A stretch of DNA of 64,000 bases from Rotaria sordida (taxonomy: Eukaryota > Rotifera > Eurotatoria > Philodinida > Philodinidae), in the NCBI GenBank assembly GCA_905250125.1, contig CAJNOL010000892.1, positions 1 to 64,000 of the forward strand. Reading direction: 5' to 3'. The notes beneath the pieces are model-generated. The model searched no databases. It saw only the letters and a program-made list of their open reading frames with translations, and had not been told where the DNA came from. The first letter of the stretch is position 1; each line of letters starts with the position of its first letter. This document shows positions 36,355 through 50,400 of this stretch, piece by piece. The translations under genes were made by a program, and so were the position numbers.

Positions 36355-36970
36355 TATATAAGTGTTTATATATATATCCCTAGACAAAAGCCTTTCCCCT
36401 CTCAATCATTTTTTTTCGTATAGAACCTCTTTGGTCTCAAGTGAATTTTAATAATAAGGATGGCTGAAGTACTTTATTATAGTGTGGTGTATGATTGATG
36501 ACGATTTGCTTCAATGAAGAATATACGTCTTTCAATAGAAATGAGTAATACTACAGATGAATTGATTGACAGCATGTTTCACGATTAGGTTATCTCGTTG
36601 TTTCTTTTTGTATCTGTTAACTGTTTTACTGGTTTGAATCATTGAATTTTCTTCATTGTTGATTCGAAGCTCTTCCGAGAATGTGGTGTATTCGATTATA
36701 TACAAATATGAATAAAGTAAAATTAGTAAAACATTCAGAAAATACTACAAAAAGAGATAACCTAGTCATGAAGTATTCTATCAATCAACTGATTTGTAGT
36801 GTATTGAATGACGTACATCCTTCATTGAAGCAGGTCATAATCAATCATACACTACATTAGAATACAATATTTAAATCATTCTTGTAACCAATATTCACTT
36901 GAGATTCGAGGGATTCTATTCAAAGAAAGAAATGATTGAAAGAAGACTTTTATCCAGAAGTGTATATATG
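36355..36970. repeat. Long foldback element, arms of about 300 bp
   Basis: The largest palindrome in the window. Arm pairs include GTGTATGATTGAT (about 36488) against ATCAATCATACAC (about 36840), TTGCTTCAATGAAGAATAT against the complement of ATCCTTCATTGAAGCAGG, AGGTTATCTCGTTG (about 36586) against AAAGAGATAACCT (about 36750), and GGTCTCAAGTGAAT against ATTCACTTGAGATT. The short loop lies near 36660. No ORF of note. Confidence 0.8.
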
Positions 36971-37028
36971 TTTTTGTAGTTGGTTATTTATTTTATTTAC
37001 AAAATAAAAAAAAAGAGAACAATTTTTA

Positions 37029-37491
37029 TCATGTAGGCAATTTTTCTAATCGAGTAGGAGTTTTTGTTAACCAATACCATCGTCCATAATCTGCAAAAAT
37101 TTCTTCACCAGTCGCTATATCTCGTTTAGCAATAACATAAGCACATTGTTCTTCCGGGCGTTTATCAAAAACAACATTTTGTAATAAACGGTTACGTGGA
37201 TCATTTATATATCTTCCGAGTACAGTTTTATCATCACAAGGGTCAACATAAACTTGTGGACCAAGTCGCATTAAATAGGATTTATCTTTCAGACGTATAG
37301 CTTCGATTGTACGAAGTATTTTGCCTCTATAGATACACACACATGAGCCTTTGGCAATTGGCGTTCGTGTGAATAGACCAGAGCCAGCACCTAAATAATA
37401 AATATATTTTTCTTTTTGTCTATGACATTCTCATTATAAATAATAATTATATCTAATGAATGCTTGATGAAATAATATTTTTACCTTTCAT
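37029..37491 (-). CDS. Minimal SET-domain protein (putative lysine methyltransferase)
   Basis: Exon 37390-37029 encodes nearly a whole SET domain: GAGSGLFTRTPIAKGSCV (the N-terminal GxG SAM-binding strand), YRGK, then GRYINDPRN (the RFINHSC position, with ND replacing NH), and IATGEEIFADYGRWYW (the C-terminal E-x-x-x-DYG motif). A 7-nt first exon (37491-37485, ATGAAAG) followed by GTAAAA joins in frame to supply Met-Lys, giving 122 residues. This is close to the smallest functional SET proteins known, such as the chlorella-virus type. There are no pre- or post-SET Cys clusters. Role: probable protein-lysine methylation, substrate unknown. If the tiny exon is wrong, the gene is a fragment missing upstream exons. 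Confidence 0.7.
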
Positions 37492-38791
37492 ATTAAAGAA
37501 ATTATTATTATAATACGAGTACTATTTATCAAAAGCAATGGTTTTTTGTCGTGCATCAGAGATAATTGAAGATAATGTAGTGTAGTAAAAATAAGAATGT
37601 ATGTACGTCAAAAGCTAGACATGCAATAGTCACCATAATCATTCAACAAGGTATAATCATCATTTTGTTCAAGTTAAATAAAACAATAGAATGAGCAACT
37701 CTCTACAAAATGAGACATGTTTAAGTTCTCTATAATGTTCCTTGGCTCCGGTATAATAATTTGGTGGATGTTTAAAAGAATATTCACATAGAAAATGAAG
37801 AAAAAAAACGTACGTGAAGGCCGTCTGTATCATTATTATCTCTCAACTCAAAAACCTCGTATAAAACTTTGAAACATCTCATTTTCTAGAGTATATTTTG
37901 CTCTATCGTTCTACTTCGTCTAAAAAAAAAATAATTAGTTATTTTAGGTGTTAAAAAACTACATTTGGGATTTTGTAATGATCTCGCCTCTGAAAAATTT
38001 GTTAATAATTTTTTTTTTTTGCAAATTATTATTATCAATAATTTTCGCTTCTCGAAACATTACTCGAACTCTTTTTAGTGTTTAAACAGCCAAAAACAAA
38101 AATAATTGAAAGTAAATCTTGTTGAATGATTTCAGAAGCCACAAAATATACCTTCTATTTGTGATGGTTTAACTTCAAGATCGATCATTACATCTAAAAA
38201 AATTTTGAAGAAAAACAACATTGTCTTAAAAAAATACTGTTTAAGCAAAAAAAGTTGTCATTCATTATCTAATGAAAACAACAACTCAAACTCTGATTAA
38301 ATACACAGAAAAAGTATCGTAAAATATTACATGACATTAAATCAAACTATCAATAATGATATTAATCATGCAAAAGTATTGCATTACTTTTTTGGTTTTT
38401 GTTCGAAATAAATTGTCACTCTAAAATTAATCAATGTCAGAGAAAATTTTTACATCGAAATTTTCATTGTATTACCATAAGAAAGATCCTGAAACTTGAA
38501 AATTATTTAGTTTTAAACATGGAAATAAAATAATAAATGTATTTCTTTCTTCTTGATGTATATTTTTTTATTTTAATAGAACACTTCTCAAAACGCACAC
38601 AACAAAACAAGAACAACAGTAAACAAAAAAAAAGTCACAAATGGAATATGATATAATGTTCCTCCACGAACAAGACAACAGCGAACTAGATGTTCACCGG
38701 TTATCCTATACCCTATAACAAAAAAGAAACATTGAATTTTCTAATGTAATATAATTCTTGCTAGTATACATATTTAATATTCAATATTAAA
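37492..38791. other. Intergenic between the SET and ELOVL genes
   Basis: AT-rich. A possible orphan exon on the minus strand (about 38716-38600) is preceded by TTGTTATAG and ends in a hydrophobic run before TGA; no partner exon was identified. Nothing else is supported. Confidence 0.45.
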
Positions 38792-40024
38792 TTAATCAAT
38801 TTTTTTGATATGTTGATTTTTTTCTTGTTTTTGATCGATTTGTTTGTTTCCACGTTTTGATTTAAATATATACGAACCAAGAAAAAAATGAGCAAATAAT
38901 AGAAAATATGTTCCATACATAATTAATGATACTTTTAAATTTTCTTCTGTTACATAACATTTTTCACCATTTTTTTTATATTGCCATGCTTGTAAATTAA
39001 CCCAACAACCAACTATCATTTGAGTTAATTGAAGCATCGTTATTATCATTGATACCCAACGTGGTATACGAAATTTTAATGCACGTAATGCATAATACTA
39101 GAATAAAAAACAAAAACATTTATGAAAAATCTTTTAAATCAAAAAATAAAAACAAATAACATACAGAATACATTATTCCATGAACAATATAATTCAAAAC
39201 ACAAAACCATCTAAAACAAAAGAAAAAATTAAGACGTTTTCTTTTTTGGCCTAATTTTTTTTGTTTTTAGTTTTTATTATTAACCTTCCTGTTGAACTAT
39301 AATCTTGATAACTGAACCAACAATAAATTAAAACTGATGCATGATGATACCAATGAAGAAAAATTAATGGTTGTTTACGAAGAACAATAAATACCGTGTC
39401 AACTAATTCGGGTAATTTTGAAAAACAAAATGCCCATGTCCTATAAATGAGTGATTAAATGATTTGTTTAAAAATGTTTTTTTTTTGTTTTTGATTCATA
39501 CCAAAATCCAACAACGCCAAATGCATTTGAATTATTACAAATTGAGTATTTCATACCATGTCGACTAATAGCATAAATTAATTCCGGTAACACTCGCATA
39601 CCTCCAAATATTGAAAATAATGCCAATAATGTATTCCATGCTGCTAACCATAAACGTAATTCAAATCGAGGCTTATTTTTCATATAAATCTGACCCGCTA
39701 GAAAATAAGAAATATTTATTTGTTTTTATTATTAAGATTCAAAAAATTTTTGAATAATTTAAATAACTTACTATAGATTAAAAATAAATATGCAAGAGCA
39801 TAGAAAAAACTATTATGCCAACGTTGAATCATATATGTACGTAAATCTCGTAATGTTCCCATTTCATCACTATATCGTTCAAAATCAAATACATAAAATG
39901 TAAGTGGAATTTTATTTGTTGATGATGAAACAATATGAGATTGAGATGATGGTTGAGAACCAGCTGTTAATGAACTATTAAATTGCTCAAAATAATCAGA
40001 GATGTGTGACATGATGGTAACCAT
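38792..40024 (-). CDS. ELOVL6: ELOVL6-like very-long-chain fatty acid elongase
   Basis: Five exons (40024-39772, 39697-39502, 39440-39285, 39210-39165, 39097-38792) encode 318 residues. ELO landmarks: [10 protein letters not shown] (158-167), the catalytic histidine box HWYHH (179-183), [15 protein letters not shown] and QMIVGC. The arrangement and the MYSYYALRA stretch match the ELOVL3/6 branch, which elongates saturated and monounsaturated C12-C16 acyl-CoAs at the ER by condensation with malonyl-CoA. Seven hydrophobic segments are present. The C terminus ends KKID, a dilysine (KKxx) ER-retrieval signal. The start is the first of two close Mets (residues 1 and 5); either is possible. All introns are 60-130 bp. 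Confidence 0.92.
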
Positions 40025-41016
40025 GTTTGATGTTATGGAAACACAAACTCTGAATATCTAGAATAAAATGAAAAAAAATTATATATATATATATATATAA
40101 TATGTCTACTTCATACGGGACGAAAAATATAGGAAAAAAATTGACTAAAATCTCTATGCATACTAGTTTGCAATAAAAACTAGGTCGATTTATAATGTTA
40201 TCTATTTTTCTTTTAAATATATAGTTCTTTATCTTCTTCTCTGAGATACGTAATTCTCTTTTTTTTTGTATTTACACCTATGAGTATTTACCTATTTTAT
40301 TTTTAACAATATAGTACCTACGTATACAAATAATCGTGAATCATATGTGTAAAATAGATAAACAATTATATCTAATAACCGATCTCTATGTGTACTGCCT
40401 CGCAGAACACAATGGATTGCGTTCTTTTTATCTAGAGGACAGGGGAAAAAAAAATGTTTTCTACCGAAAGAGGGCGTGTACTATTCATGAACGTAAGAAG
40501 TTTACGTTGGTGATGTAAAACAGATAAAATATGAAAAAGAAACCATGCATGCATATATATCTATCGCACGAAAAAAATGAAATATACGAAGCAGATAGAA
40601 ACGAAACATTCGCTTTTTTTGACTTCTAGTTGCGATTCAATGATTGCTATGTCCTTCATATACTTATATATATATATATATATAAACGTACGCATTAACA
40701 CGACATTTTTCTTTTATATCGTAACTAAGAAACAGAACAAACTTGACTAGGTTTCTTTTTTTTACTACTCTTCACTAAGCAACACAAATGGAACGTAAAC
40801 AAAATTGTTTATTATTTAAGTTACACAATCAATCAAATTACTTTCCTATGTTGACAAGTTGTTTCGAACTTTCAATTTTTTTTTCTTCTTTACTAAGTAC
40901 TTGGTGCATAGTAACCATGAAAGAAGATAAACTTGTTTATATATGTTTATTACAATTTATTGTAAAGACATAAGACAAAAAAAAATCATACAAGTTTAAG
41001 ATAAACTAAAATGCAA
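40025..41016. other. Intergenic, ELOVL upstream region
   Basis: AT-rich with (AT)n tracts at about 40080-40100 and 40665-40685. No exons supported; includes the 3' flank of UBE2D copy A. Confidence 0.5.
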
Positions 41017-41761
<745 letters not shown>

Positions 41762-44700
41762 ATTAATTAATGTCAAATTACAAAATAAGTGAACTAAAAA
41801 TATTGAATCTATATGTATATCTTTATTATTAATTAGTTTTGCATCAAGCATAATAATTTACTAAGCTTAGGATTTCCTGTTTCCACGTATATATTTTTAA
41901 TTTAATAACGGAAGTATTCCCAACTGATTCCGAGCTTAAGAATTATACTTTGGCTACAAGTAGGCTTAAATGAAACTAAAAAAAATGCTTAAAACTTTAG
42001 TACTTATGAGTCATCACTGTCAAGATATGACGAACTTTATGACAAGAAAAAAAAGGTGCTTGTAATTTTTCTCAAATTATCCCTTAGATATGATCTTAAT
42101 ATTAACGAGTTCAATCTTAATTTTAAAAAAATTAGATTGAAATAGTACTATTAACTTAGTATCATTCGTTTATTTCCAAATAGTTGCACTTCTCTTTTCT
42201 AAAAATTATTTAACAAAAATTGATTTTGCTAATGAATAGCTAAAGATTCATCTTGGAAATGTTCAGTGCTGTCAAAACTTGCTTCTCTTTCGGGCTTGTT
42301 TTTATACATCAAAAACAGGTGTTTAACTTCGGGTTTGATCTGTTGTTTATGATGTCGGAATGTGTGTCACGTTTGATTACTTTTACATTGAATATTAATA
42401 CTGTTAAGGTGCTTTTGCTTTATATCTGACTTAAATATTACATTATTTTGTTTTTCTGATGCATTAAAGAAATTGCTAGAAATAGCAACGAAGCTAGAGC
42501 TTTGATAAATGGTGACGCTACGACAGAAAGGAAGTGATAATGATCAAAAGCAAAACTTGTTTTGAAATTAATTAGTGATAGTATCAGACAATTTTCGAAC
42601 TTTTTCGGCCGAAAAAAACAGTTTTTCGGAAGGACAGAATAATCATTATCAATATTTCGTCTAAATTCAGCACTGATGCTAAAGATTAGATTCTTCATTA
42701 TTATGACGTCGAACTTTTATAATACAGCCTAGTGAAAGATTTCAAAGCTGGACAGTTCAAAAGTTCTAATAAAATAATTTTTTTTGATATAACTTTTTAG
42801 AATAATATATTAACGATAACCAGAAAAACATGAAAAAAACAACCTATTTTTATTTTCTTCCTAACGTTAATTATATTTTGAGAGTAAACAGTTAGAGACA
42901 TATCTACTTTTATGAATTTCTTAGTCTTATTAGACTCTACTTATAACTAAAAGATGATGTTGAAAGCTCTGAATCAGTAAGAATACTTCCTTCGTAAGAT
43001 AATTTCATTTATTTTTTTTTTGTTTTCATCGCAAAAGTTAGAATCTGTTTGACTTAAAAGTATGTTTTCCGTAAAGTTTATTCAGTACAGAAAATCATAT
43101 GTATCATGATATTTCTTTACCATATTAAACATTCAAAATACAAGAGTATTTTAGTTTTCGAAAAAAATAAGATATTTACAAAGATTCTACATGAATAGAT
43201 TCATATGATTTAAAATATATAAATTACCTCTGTTTAATGAATAATCGTTGGTAACTATCTAAAAGAATTTAAAATTAGTTAAAATAGACAAAAAAATCTT
43301 TTCATAATAATTGAATTAATTATTTTAATATTTTCTTTTTTTTTGTATCATTTGTACCGGATATTATTCAGTAAGTCAAAATGACATTGTAAACAATAGA
43401 AAACTTATATCCAGTAATTATCATAACCCGTCGGAAGCTTTTTAGAAAATGAAACTTTAATGTCATCTTAAACCTAGTAGATGATCTTCTTTTTTTTTCT
43501 TATGTCTACAGAAGATTATTTTATCGGAAATAGCTGTCATAGAAAATAGTTCTTGTTATATTTAAAGACTTACTCTAGCAAACAGAAAATATTAAATTAT
43601 TACTTTTTGTTATGTTTTTGAAAAATCAGTTATACATACTTCCTACAAGAGGATATCTACATGTCTCATTTTAATTATTGATAAATTTTTATCAATTTTT
43701 ACAAATGATCTTTAGACATGGACAAACTAATCGTAATCTCATTCTGATCGAACCTGGGATTGAACGTAGGAGAAAAACAGCTGTTTGTTATCATATTATC
43801 TAATTGAATGTCTAACAAGAAAGATCTTACCAACTAAATCGATTATAATATCTCAGTAAAACATTTTGCATATAGTATACGGAAAAAATTTTCACTAAAC
43901 TAGTAAAAGAGATTAGAAATAAAAAATTTTCAGTTATTTTTGATCGAGATCAAGACCGGAACAAAAAAAAAAGGCTGTTTCCGTTCATTTCTAAACTGAT
44001 CTATCCTGAATAAGAATGAAGGATATTAATTCTTCATATATCTTTCTCTTATACAATAAAAATAGAGATCAATAATAAAGTCTATCGTTACTCGAAATCA
44101 TAATTCATTTTGTCGAAATATCGTTGAAGTTTTAAATAAGATTATCAGTTAGATACACAAACTATTTTGAGCACCATGGTAATTTATCATAAGAAAATAA
44201 AATAAGATATTCATATGGATAAATCTCAGCATGAATAATCGAGATATATGCCATATAATCTAACAACTGGGATTGAATAATGAATCATATATTTTGCATA
44301 ATTGAGATAGGTGTAACTAAAGAATTCGTTTTAACATAAATTCAACATTCTTTCTCTTATCATAATTCTAAAAATTTCTAATGAATGATTTGAAAAAAAA
44401 ACAACAGAATATTACATTGTGATCGAAATTAATTAACAATAAAACAAAGTATATCTATGAATGATTCTTACGTAAAGATTGAATTTTTAAAAATGAATTT
44501 ACTTCGGACGAAATAAAATTAAAAAAAAAAAAATCTATGAATATAAAAGGAAAATAAATTCAATTTGTCATATTGATTATAGAACTTTCCAACAGTCATC
44601 TGTGTAAAGTCCAAAAATACAGAGTCATGAATAACAACATCCAGCAACCAGTAATTGTTTCTTTTTTTTTTCTTCTTTCTTCTTCTTCTATTCTTTCTAA

Positions 44701-45243
44701 ACCAATGATTCACAGCGTAGAGTTTACATATATATATTTTTTTTTTCTTCCTTCCTTGTTTTTTTTCTTTTTCTTGAATAGTTAGTAATATACAGCAAAA
44801 TTTCGTTGAATTTTGTTTTAATCATAAAGAAAATGACGAGAAAGTGTAGCAGACAAAGGCAATTAACACACAGAGAGCAGAAGAGCATGATGCCAAACAG
44901 AAAAGAACAAAGAAAAAAACCTGAAGAACATAGATAATATTCGTCAAACAAAAAAAAAAACAAACAACCCATGACAAAAAATTAAATCTTTGAACTCAAG
45001 TTTTTCTTTTTCTTCTTATATCTATTTGTTATTACTTTTGCTCATCTTTCGTTAAATACACACAAGCATCGTACATACATATAGATACACTCGAATAGAG
45101 AGGGAGAAAGAAGAAAAAACGAAAAGATGTTAATATATATGAACCTTCTGTCTGTCCATTTTCATTCAACACAAAGAAAGAAGAGCTTAAAAAAGAAGAA
45201 AAAAAAAGACGTGTGCTGTTGTTGATTGAATGTTCATCATACA
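41762..45243. other. Gene-free interval between the two UBE2D copies
   Basis: About 3.5 kb of AT-rich sequence. A tRNA-like stretch lies near 43740-43850 (see findings). Poly-T and A/G-rich tracts occur near 44520-44780 and 45080-45220. Short ORFs here are low-complexity shadows. No exon supported. Confidence 0.5.
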
Positions 45244-45980
<737 letters not shown>

Positions 45981-47452
45981 TCTACGAGACGAAATCAAAA
46001 GACGATACGCCGCGCAATTAGGCCGATATTTAAAATTATTTTTGAAAGAATAATCTAGAAAAAAAAAATATATATATGTATATATATATATATATGATTC
46101 TTTTTGAAGCAAAGGGTAACAAGACAACAATGACGACTAAACGAGGAGAAGAAGAAAGATTGCCATAAGCATTTAGTAGAGGCGAACACTAATTCGCCCG
46201 TGACACGATGTAATGTTGAAAGAAAAAGAAAAAAAAACGACGGCATAGACGACGATATGGGGGCAGTGGGGTGATGATGAAGAAAGAGAGAAGAGAAAAA
46301 AAATCATTGAATCATTCTTACGGGGGTAATACATACATCAAATGATTGGGTATTGAACAAAAAGAAGAAAAAAAAAGAAAAGAAAAATATAAACAAAACT
46401 AATGAGATAAAATAATTTGAAATGTACGAAGAAAATTTTTTATTTATTAAAATAATTTTTGAGAGGAACAAAAAGAAAAAAGATCTAAATCGAATAAATA
46501 ATGTTTAGACAATAAAAAATTTCAATTAATCGATTAGGTTTCTTTTTAATTAATTCATAGTCTTAAGTTAAAACTCGTATTAAAGAAAAATCATATGTTG
46601 TAATTTATGTTCATACTATCCTACGGCTCTGTTTCTCTTGTCTATTTTGTCAATGTACATTTATTACACAAACAAATATCAGGCGCGTAGTAAACCACGT
46701 GAGTGAAATTGTGGGTGGCGACATTTATATAAACAAGTAAATTTTATTTGAAACAATTTTACGTTTTTCTTTTCGTGTGAAATAATTTTTTTTAAACATG
46801 TTAATATTTATTTAGACAATAACATACATTTAAAATGGAGGAATATAGGTAAGTACAATGAACTTTTCTAATGACGTCATCAAAACTAAATAACTTCTCA
46901 ACAGCATTCCAAACTGTAGGTGTACCAAACAGAATCAAAATGTATAGAACATCTACTAAGTACGATTTGCGCGCTATTTTACATTCTGGTAATAAAAAAA
47001 AGCAGCATGTATGAAATACACGGCGTATACAGAATTCATACTTTGTTTTGTTTTTTGATCGAAAAGTTTATTTCTCTATAAGTTAATATTAACATTACTT
47101 AAGAATAAAATGTATGACACGACCTCTTTTGGTCAATTTTAGTATCAACTAATCTGTCTTTTTCTTTTCTTTAATATAAGCATGAAAGCTTTTTTATTTA
47201 GCTTATATGAAAAACTTCGATCTCTACGCCTTTGGCACCCTTCACTGTCGAAACCTATGTGTACACATATATTTTGCTAAGTTAACCAAAATGTACGACG
47301 ACATTTTATTTGCATATTTCATTCGGAACGCTGCTTCTCAGCTGTTGTTACTTCCTTAGTTAATTTTTGATAAAATAGCAAAATACACAGAAACATCAAT
47401 TCGAAAATAAAGTTTTCTATTAACTTTTTGTTTTTAATATAATTGATTCTAG
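45981..47452. promoter_or_regulatory. Divergent upstream region, UBE2D copy B / OGDH
   Basis: Holds the promoters of both outward-facing genes. An AG-rich low-complexity stretch spans about 46140-46400. A consensus donor follows an ATG near 46833-46851 (AATATAG then GTAAGT), and an acceptor-like TTCTAG sits immediately before the OGDH ATG at 47453, suggesting a 5' UTR intron for OGDH. CACGTG at about 46697 is a possible E-box. These are sequence resemblances only. Confidence 0.4.
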
Positions 47453-50400
47453 ATGGAACGAATTGTTTCGTCACTTTCTCGACCATCAATCGGGTCCATT
47501 CGATGGCTGCCTCAATTAAAACTCATAACTCGTAGTGCTCATCGAGCACATGCTGAATCATTTCTTAATGCATCTTCATCAAATTATATTGATGAAATGT
47601 ATGAACAATGGTCAAAAGATCCTCACACAGTACACAAAGTATATATTGAAATAATTTAATTAAAAAGAATAAATATGACATTTTCATTATTCTAGTCATG
47701 GGATCTTTTTTTTCGTAATCAACATTATCAACGACCTCCAACATTAGGCATTACTCCACCACCACCAGCTTTAATAGAATATTATCAAAAAACAGGTTTT
47801 TTTCAACAACAACCAGCTCATATTGTACCTCAACAACAAGGACAATTACAACCAGCACCTGGATATGCTAGTGGTGTTCAAGAACTTCCACTTGATATGC
47901 AAGCTATACAAGATCATATGGCCATACAAGCACTTGTACGATCTTATCAGGTCTGTACAACAATTATTATTATTATTACTTTAAAATGGAATAATTAACA
48001 AATCAAAAACAAAGAAAAATTATCTAATAAAAATTTTATTATAGATGCGTGGTCACAAATTAGCACAACTTGATCCACTTGGTCTTTCATCGGCTGATCT
48101 CGATGCTGAAAGACCCCATGATTTAACATATACATTTTATAATTTTAGTAAGAATTCCAAATCAAAAATCGAATATCTTTAGTTGAGATCAATTCTTTGA
48201 ATATCTATGAAAGAACAGAAAAAAAAGGAAACAAACATCAAGAATTATTTTGCTTTCAGCTTTATGAACCCACTCGGTATACTTCAGGCAGATCTATCTG
48301 GTGAATGACCTAAAGGAATGAACCTATCTTCATAGAATTTCAGTAAGATTGTGACAATAGATAGAAGGCAAAACAACCATACCTTATTTTTGTGTGACTA
48401 ACATTATATAGAATTTGATCTCAACTAGAGATATGATTTTTGTACAAATTGGCATTATGATAAAAATTAAAAATGAATTTGTTTTTCTGAAATGAAGATG
48501 AAGCTGATCTTGATCGAAAATTTACTGTTCCACAAATAACATTTATAGGTGGTCAAGAAAAAGAACTTTCTTTACGTGAAATTATAAAACGATTAGAAGT
48601 ATACATGAAATGATTTATTTTTTTGTTCATTATGTTTATATTCACCGGTTTTTCTTTTTTTTTTGTTATGTAGGATGTTTATTGTCACACGATTGGTCTT
48701 GAATATATGTATATAAATAGTTATGAAAAATGTGATTGGATTCGACAAAGATTTGAAGATCCAGCACAGAAAAAATTAGACATTAAAGAGATTCGACGTG
48801 CTGTAAAACGACTTATTCGAGCATCGAAGTATATTGAAGAGAAATATTTAGTTTTATTACTATTATTATTATTATTATTATGTTTTAAATTAGATTTGAA
48901 GATTATTTAAAGAAAAAATGGAGTTCTGAAAAACGTTTTGGTCTCGAAGGTTGTGAAGCATTAATACCAGCTATGAAAATAGTTATTGATACAGCTGCAA
49001 ATAAAGGTGTTGATACTGTTATTATGGGCATGCCACATCGGTTAGATAGAAATTATTATTTTGATTAAAAATCATTGTGTGTGTTTTGTTTTTTGTTTAA
49101 TGTTAATTTAGTGGCCGTCTTAATGTACTTGCAAATGTAACACGTAAACCATTGGAAGAACTATTTTGTCAATTTGATCCAAAATTAGAACCATCAGATG
49201 TTTCGGTAAATATAAAAAACAAAGAACTTTTCTTTAAACATTATTTTAATATCATATTAATAAGAAAAAGGAACAGAAATCTTATATTATCGTAAGTTTT
49301 CTTTTTATTTCCCTTTCGATGTTGCGCGTTATTTTACACTCGTCAATAATGACGAAAATATTTTGGACACCTAATCCTACTTAAACCATCGTAATGTTTC
49401 GTCGAAAATTTATATATATATGTATATATATATACCTATACATATCTTCATTCTTACGTCTATGTATCTATAGATTTTTCTCTAAATCGAATAAATTTGA
49501 TAATTTTAGGGAAGTGGTGATGTGAAATATCATTTGGGTACAAGTATTGAACGTTTAAATCGTGCATCAAATACAATGGTTAAATTTGTTCTTGTTGCTA
49601 ATCCATCGCATTTAGAAGGTTTAAAAAAATAAACAAAATAAAAAAGAAGAATATATTGTAAAAAATAAAAATTTCTGTTTTTTTTTCTCTCTATTCAATA
49701 GCTGTTGATCCGGTTGTGCAAGGTAAAACTCGAGCAGAACAATTTTATCGTGGTGATAAACATGGTGATAAAGCTATGAGTATACTAATACATGGTGATG
49801 CAGCATTTGCTGGACAAGGTGTTGTTTATGAAACCTTTCATTTAAGTGATTTACCAGCTTATACGACACATGGAACTATTCATATTATTTGTAATAATCA
49901 AGTAAATAAGATAAAAAAGAATTAAAACAACAGAAAAAAACCAACTTTTTTTTTGTAAATTTTTAGATTGGTTTCACCACCGATCCACGTATGGCTCGTT
50001 CAAGTCCTTATTGTACTGATGTAGCACGAGTCGTTAATGCACCTATATTCCATGTTAATGCTGATGACATTGACTCAGTTTTACATGTAGCAAAAGTAGC
50101 TGCAGAATGGCGATGTACATTTAAAAAAGATGTTGTTATTGACCTTGTATATTATTTTTTTGAAAAATGATTATTTAAAATAAGAAAAAAAATTTTCTTT
50201 TTTTATAGGTTGGCTATCGTCGACATGGTCATAATGAAACAGATGAACCTATGTTTACACAACCATTTATGTTCGTATATAAAAATTTCAATTGTGAATT
50301 TTTTTGATTTTTATAATTTTTCTTATTAATTTTAGGTATAAAAAAATTCATAAACAACCTCCTGTGTTAAAAAAATGGGTTGAAAAATTAATTAATGAAG

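Noticed and set aside
46833-46855. ATG followed by a perfect GTAAGT donor upstream of OGDH
   Set aside because: Joining it to the acceptor before the OGDH ATG shifts the frame and soon meets a stop; at most a non-coding 5' exon.
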